Assembly: GCA_017412605.1 (NCBI GenBank)
Contig: JAFPWY010000013.1
Location: 62,001 to 126,000 of the forward strand
Direction: 5' to 3'
DNA length: 64,000 bases
DNA from: Fibrobacter sp.
GTDB lineage: Bacteria; Fibrobacterota; Fibrobacteria; Fibrobacterales; Fibrobacteraceae
Shown: positions 60,341-64,000 of the stretch, piece after piece
Position numbering within the stretch: position 1 is the first letter of the stretch
Layout: each line of letters begins with the position of its first letter
Position numbers and translations under genes: made by a program
The notes under the pieces: model-generated
Seen by the model: only the letters and a program-made list of their open reading frames with translations
What the model was told of the DNA's origin: nothing
Database searches by the model: none

Positions 60341-62164
60341 ATGTCTAAATTTTTTAAAAGAAATAAATTAATCTTCAATGCAATCGGTGCATCGGCTTTT
60401 ATGTTGGCGTCCTTCTTGGTTGCCTGCGATCATTCTTCCGATGATACCACTGTCATCGCTATTTCTACGGATCCTGAGGATGTTCCCGCCTCGGTGAGTT
60501 CCTCTTCTGTTACATCTTCGAACGATGTTTCGAGTTCTTCTGCGAAACCCAATACTTTTGGTCTCGAAAGATACAAGGCCTGTGATAAAGCTATTGATGG
60601 GCGTTACCTAAAGTATGCATATCTTTATGGTGGTTCTGGCGGCCCGTCATCCTCGGCAAGCGATGGCTCATATATAGAGGGCGGACCTAGCCTTGATGCA
60701 TATAAGTACGCTTTTTTCAAATGTGAAGATGGCGAATGGCTGCCTGCCGCCGATAAAGAGGTCCCGCTTGATTCTGATGTGTTTTTCGTGTCTTCATGGA
60801 AAGATGACGTATGTGACGCCGACCATGAGAACGTTATTGATTCGGTATGGAATGCAGATGGGCCAGGCGGTATACCCGTCTACTTTTACCGTAGGTGCGA
60901 AGATGGCGAATGGATTTACAAGAACCGCTCGGTGACTTGTGATACCGCGGGAGTGTCTGTGGGCGACACTTGTAGAAGGGCCGAGTATGTAAATGTTGTG
61001 AGTCGGGGTTTTGGAAATTCAGCGAGAACGCAAAATCAATATTGGGACAGAATATATTCGTATGCGGGGAATGGCAAGTGGAAAGAATTCAGTTGCAACA
61101 CTTCTTTGCCTGAAGAATGTACGGCCACAGATGATGATTTGTCGTATGAAAAGATTTCCAAGGACAACGGATCCTATACTTATTCAATTTATTGCAAATG
61201 TATGGATGTGATTGTACGTTATGAATCGGGTGTCTCCTTTGATGGTTCTAAATATCATACGTACTTCAATCCTATACATGGTGTCAAATGGCATGATGTA
61301 AGTGAAGATGTTTATGTCCCTATAGAGGATTCTCTTGCGGCGGTCAATTCTTTCAATCCGGATGAAATTAGACCCTGTGATAAAACATTGGAAATAGATG
61401 GCCGTGTTATAAAACATGAATATAAAACCGTTAAGATTTATAATGGTTATGATGTAGACTTAACTGATTCAATGTCCAAATATCTTTATTACAAGTGTGA
61501 GGACGGTAAATGGTCTATTCTCCGAGAAAAAAACATCGATGACGACGAGAACGTCTTGGATTCCGCTTCCGTGATTTTCTTTGCCGAACTGGGCGAGAAA
61601 CACTTCTACGATTTCAAAAAATGCAATGCGGACAACGAGAAGATTGTTGATTCGTTGCCTAGCCCGGATAGCAAGCTTGCCTCTTACGATTTCTACAGGT
61701 GCGAACAAGGCGCCTGGGTGCAAAGGGGATCGTCGGTGACTTGCAATATCGAGGGAGTGTCTGTGGGGGACACTTGTAAGAGAGCTGCGTTTGCGGGTTC
61801 TTCTTTAGAAGAAATATATATCTATGCAGGAAATGGAATTTGGGAGGAATCAAAGGGCGTTCATTTGGCTCCGCTGACAAAGGATTGTTCTGCCGAAAAC
61901 GAGGATTCGTACGTGACGCAGGTCGATACCATCGTGAAGGTGGGGGCAAGTCCCGCATACGAGACCTCCTATTACCACTGCGAATCCAATGAATGGAAGC
62001 GGGTCGATTGCCCTGCTCCGGAAACGGCGTGCGCCAAAGATGTCGAAGGGAAAATTGATTCCACGAAGGGCCTTTTGCCGCTGGAATCCAGAACGCAGGA
62101 TGTCAATACCGTGACTTGCCATTTTAAATGCACTTCTGGCAAGTGGATGAGAAACGACGACTAA
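60341..62164 (+). CDS. Cys-rich modular lipoprotein 1
   Basis: A 607-residue lipoprotein (lipobox FLVAC near residue 29) with a Ser-rich linker, followed by repeated small modules. Each module has a phrase like 'C(D/N)A(D/E)NE.(V/I)(I/V)DS' and closes with Y-x-x-C-E-x-G-x-W: FFKCEDGEW, YRRCEDGEW, YYKCEDGKW, FYRCEQGAW, YYHCESNEW, FKCTSGKW. Two stretches are nearly identical: SVTCDTAGVSVGDTCRRAEY and SVTCNIEGVSVGDTCKRAAF. The paired Cys suggest disulfide-stabilised surface modules. No family is known to me. AGGAG 6 bases before ATG. First of three tandem paralogs. Confidence 0.8.
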   Translation: MSKFFKRNKLIFNAIGASAFMLASFLVACDHSSDDTTVIAISTDPEDVPASVSSSSVTSSNDVSSSSAKPNTFGLERYKACDKAIDGRYLKYAYLYGGSGGPSSSASDGSYIEGGPSLDAYKYAFFKCEDGEWLPAADKEVPLDSDVFFVSSWKDDVCDADHENVIDSVWNADGPGGIPVYFYRRCEDGEWIYKNRSVTCDTAGVSVGDTCRRAEYVNVVSRGFGNSARTQNQYWDRIYSYAGNGKWKEFSCNTSLPEECTATDDDLSYEKISKDNGSYTYSIYCKCMDVIVRYESGVSFDGSKYHTYFNPIHGVKWHDVSEDVYVPIEDSLAAVNSFNPDEIRPCDKTLEIDGRVIKHEYKTVKIYNGYDVDLTDSMSKYLYYKCEDGKWSILREKNIDDDENVLDSASVIFFAELGEKHFYDFKKCNADNEKIVDSLPSPDSKLASYDFYRCEQGAWVQRGSSVTCNIEGVSVGDTCKRAAFAGSSLEEIYIYAGNGIWEESKGVHLAPLTKDCSAENEDSYVTQVDTIVKVGASPAYETSYYHCESNEWKRVDCPAPETACAKDVEGKIDSTKGLLPLESRTQDVNTVTCHFKCTSGKWMRNDD

Positions 62165-62233
62165 AGATTAATCTTGGCATAATACGCAAAAGATTTGATC
62201 TTTAGTTTAAAATTTTCGAAAGTGAATAGTCGT

Positions 62234-63058
62234 ATGAAAGGTCTTCGTTACGTATCGGCTGTCGTGGCAATCGCTTTTGTTACAACAATGTCTCTTGTCG
62301 CCTGCGAAGCTACGTCGTCCCTAAACGGAGAAACGCCGGAGTCGTCGGCTGATGATGCCGAAGACACGCCGTACTGCGGTGAATCCTTTAATTTGGATTC
62401 TGCGGATGTCCCGTTCTTTACTTGCAACAAGAATTTGCAAACGGACGGGATATATGTTGGCCTCACTAATCACATGACGGGCTCTTGTGCGCAGACCATA
62501 TATTATAAATGCATGGATGATGAATGGCGGATTGTCGCAAAAGAGGAAATACCCGCCGATTCGGCTGTACACCCTTGTTGTGACCCGCACGATGAGGATC
62601 CTTTCTTAAGGTTTAAAAAATGTAATGCCGAAAATGAAGGGCTTTTTGAATCAAAATGCTCTTACTATTTCAAGGGTCGCTGTGCTCAATCGGATTACTT
62701 CCGGTGCGAAAAGGGGACTTGGGTCGAGGCGGAATATGTTCCTCCGTTACCAGAGGCGGAATGTACTGCAGAAAACGAAGCCTCATTAGATTCTGTTGCC
62801 GAATCACATTTCGATTCGGACAAGCAAGAAAGCGCTGAATACTATTACTACATGTGCAACAAAAACAAGTGGAACTTGATTAACGGAACCCTCGCCGAGT
62901 GCACCACGGCAGAAACAAAGGTTGGTGACGAATGCTGTGATGTCGTTTATAGTAGTTTCATGGTGATTCACGCATCTCATAGCGTTCTCTATAAATACAC
63001 CGAAGATGGCTGGGCGAGGCAGGGTGAGTACAGCGGCCTTGAATGTGAAAACAATTAG
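62234..63058 (+). CDS. Cys-rich modular lipoprotein 2
   Basis: A 274-residue paralog of the preceding protein. MKGLRYVSAVVAIAFVTTMSLVACEATS gives the signal peptide and lipobox LVAC; ATG 62234 is chosen because the frame above it has no signal peptide. Modules: YYKCMDDEWRIVAKEEIPADS, FKKCNAENEGLFESK, YFRCEKGTWVEAE, CTAENEASLDS, YYYMCNKNKWNLI, and a VGDECCD segment equivalent to VGDTC in copy 1. It is 69 bases after copy 1. No clear SD was found. Confidence 0.78.
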   Translation: MKGLRYVSAVVAIAFVTTMSLVACEATSSLNGETPESSADDAEDTPYCGESFNLDSADVPFFTCNKNLQTDGIYVGLTNHMTGSCAQTIYYKCMDDEWRIVAKEEIPADSAVHPCCDPHDEDPFLRFKKCNAENEGLFESKCSYYFKGRCAQSDYFRCEKGTWVEAEYVPPLPEAECTAENEASLDSVAESHFDSDKQESAEYYYYMCNKNKWNLINGTLAECTTAETKVGDECCDVVYSSFMVIHASHSVLYKYTEDGWARQGEYSGLECENN

Positions 63059-63101
63059 CTATGCCTCGGCGATTTCGCTTTATGGGGCAATGTTGCTGTT
63101 A

Positions 63102-63130
63102 TTTACAACAAAAAAACATGTAACTAGTTT
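63102..63130 (+). promoter_or_regulatory. promoter-like block before the third lipoprotein
   Basis: TTTACA (63102-63107) with TAGTTT 17 bases later (63125-63130). The block TTTACAACAAAAA and the following ACA...TGTAA match the element before the first lipoprotein gene. The -10 match is weak. Confidence 0.4.
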
Positions 63131-63187
63131 ATATGGTTTTTGTTTAAATTATATTTTATTTGAGTGCTCCTGTGCTTGGAGGTTTTT

Positions 63188-64000
63188 ATGTCAATATTGT
63201 CCGGGGAAAATAAATGCTTGTTCAAGGCCGCCTGCGCGCTGGCTTTTTTGCTGGTACTCATCTTGACCGCCTGCGATGCTACTGAGACAAGTTCGCCTAC
63301 GGAAATTGGCGACTTGTCTTGTGACGACTGCATGGAAGTTGACGGCAAATGGACGAGGACTCTTGACGATTTCCAGAAGTGCAACGCCAAGAACGAAGGC
63401 CTTGTTGATTCAACGGTATTTTCAGGTTCGACCACGAAAGTAGCATTCTACACATGCGAAAACAATGAGTGGATTTGGGATGTCGAATCCACGTGGGATG
63501 CGTCTCTCCGTGATTTTGAACCGGATATGCAGTGTGATGAATCGTATGAAATTGATGGCGCATATTATGAAGTTTTATCCGAGGATTATGGTTTTGAGTG
63601 GACGCGATATTTCAAATGCGAAAATAATAAATGGTCTCTTCTTCCCAAAGAGAATGAACTGCCGGATAGTGCAAAAGTGATTTTGACTAGAGATAGGCAT
63701 GCGTCGCCAAATTTTAGTAGCGTCATGTTCAAAAAAATTCTTTTCAAGAAATGCAACGCTGAAAATGAAGGGCTGATAGATTCTGCTTATTCTACTGATT
63801 ATTCATATGCGAGTCTAAAATACAATGCCGTATACGCAAGATACCATGTCGGATACGAAATCTATTACAAGTGCGAGCAGGGAACCTGGAATGAAGTTCC
63901 TGCAAGCAGTGTGTGTGATGTTGCGGGAAAAGCAATTTTTTGTGAGGATTTTGACCCGTCTAGTTTGACGGAAACATCTGCTGAAAGGGATTCCGCTTAT
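63188..64000 (+). CDS. Cys-rich modular lipoprotein 3, 3' end missing
   Basis: The frame from ATG 63188 stays open for all 271 codons to the window edge. GGAGG 5 bases before ATG supports the start. The product begins MSILSGENKCLFKAACALAF and continues LLVLILTACD, a signal peptide with lipobox LTAC. It shows the same modules as the two genes before it: FQKCNAKNEGLVDS, FYTCENNEWIWD, YFKCENNKWSLLPKENELPDSA, FKKCNAENEGLIDS, YYKCEQGTWNEV, and then VCDVAGKAIFCEDFD. It is the third tandem paralog. Confidence 0.82.
   Translation, partial: MSILSGENKCLFKAACALAFLLVLILTACDATETSSPTEIGDLSCDDCMEVDGKWTRTLDDFQKCNAKNEGLVDSTVFSGSTTKVAFYTCENNEWIWDVESTWDASLRDFEPDMQCDESYEIDGAYYEVLSEDYGFEWTRYFKCENNKWSLLPKENELPDSAKVILTRDRHASPNFSSVMFKKILFKKCNAENEGLIDSAYSTDYSYASLKYNAVYARYHVGYEIYYKCEQGTWNEVPASSVCDVAGKAIFCEDFDPSSLTETSAERDSAY

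Overview
The window looks like chromosomal DNA of a Fibrobacter species (F. succinogenes or a close relative). The evidence is the mix of families: secreted GH5 and GH8 glucanases, proteins with type IX-secretion-like C-terminal tails, lipoproteins carrying the Fibrobacter 'major paralogous' domain (FISUMP, TIGR02145), many Ser-rich and Cys-rich lipoproteins, a type III glutamine synthetase, and intermediate GC content. This assignment is by recognition; no database search was possible.

Layout. 1-2985: a co-directional cluster of an outer-membrane barrel (5' end missing), a lipoprotein and a GH18-fold protein that lacks the catalytic glutamate. 3083-8360: plant-wall enzymes and a binding protein (GH5, a carbohydrate-binding-like secreted protein, GH8 lipoprotein). 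8375-10977: a BatD-like membrane protein and glucose-6-phosphate isomerase. 11035-15892: an AT-rich island with two tandem, paralogous ~700-residue proteins of a family I cannot name. 15993-20293: DXS, a FISUMP lipoprotein, a radical SAM/B12-binding enzyme, a HicA-like small protein and a 47-residue repeat protein. 20406-31200: an accessory island holding an ankyrin-repeat protein, an XRE regulator, a type I restriction-modification operon (hsdM-hsdS-small membrane coiled-coil protein-hsdR), a complex intergenic region rich in palindromes and structured sequence, decayed copies of a RhuM gene start, and an intact RhuM-phospholipase-D-like fusion gene.

31279-48448: lipoproteins, a hypoxanthine/uracil-type DNA glycosylase, a ZIP metal transporter, a small alarmone-hydrolase-like HD protein, an ECF sigma/anti-sigma/Cys-rich Spy-like operon, a DUF1538 membrane protein with two P-II-like partners, a spermidine-synthase-like membrane fusion, an NtrC-family AAA+ regulator with a changed GAFTGA loop, and glutamine synthetase III. 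48608-57307: one 2,899-residue cadherin-repeat surface protein. 57328-64000: pyruvate-formate-lyase activase, two paralogous outer-membrane proteins, and three tandem Cys-rich lipoproteins, the last running off the window.

Two things recur across the window. About ten genes have no ribosome-binding site but a TATATT-like box 6-8 bases before ATG, as expected for leaderless mRNAs. Short dispersed palindromic repeats of the 'cgcaatgac' type occur in several intergenic regions and, once, in frame inside hsdS. I saw no rRNA, tRNA, CRISPR array or transposase gene.
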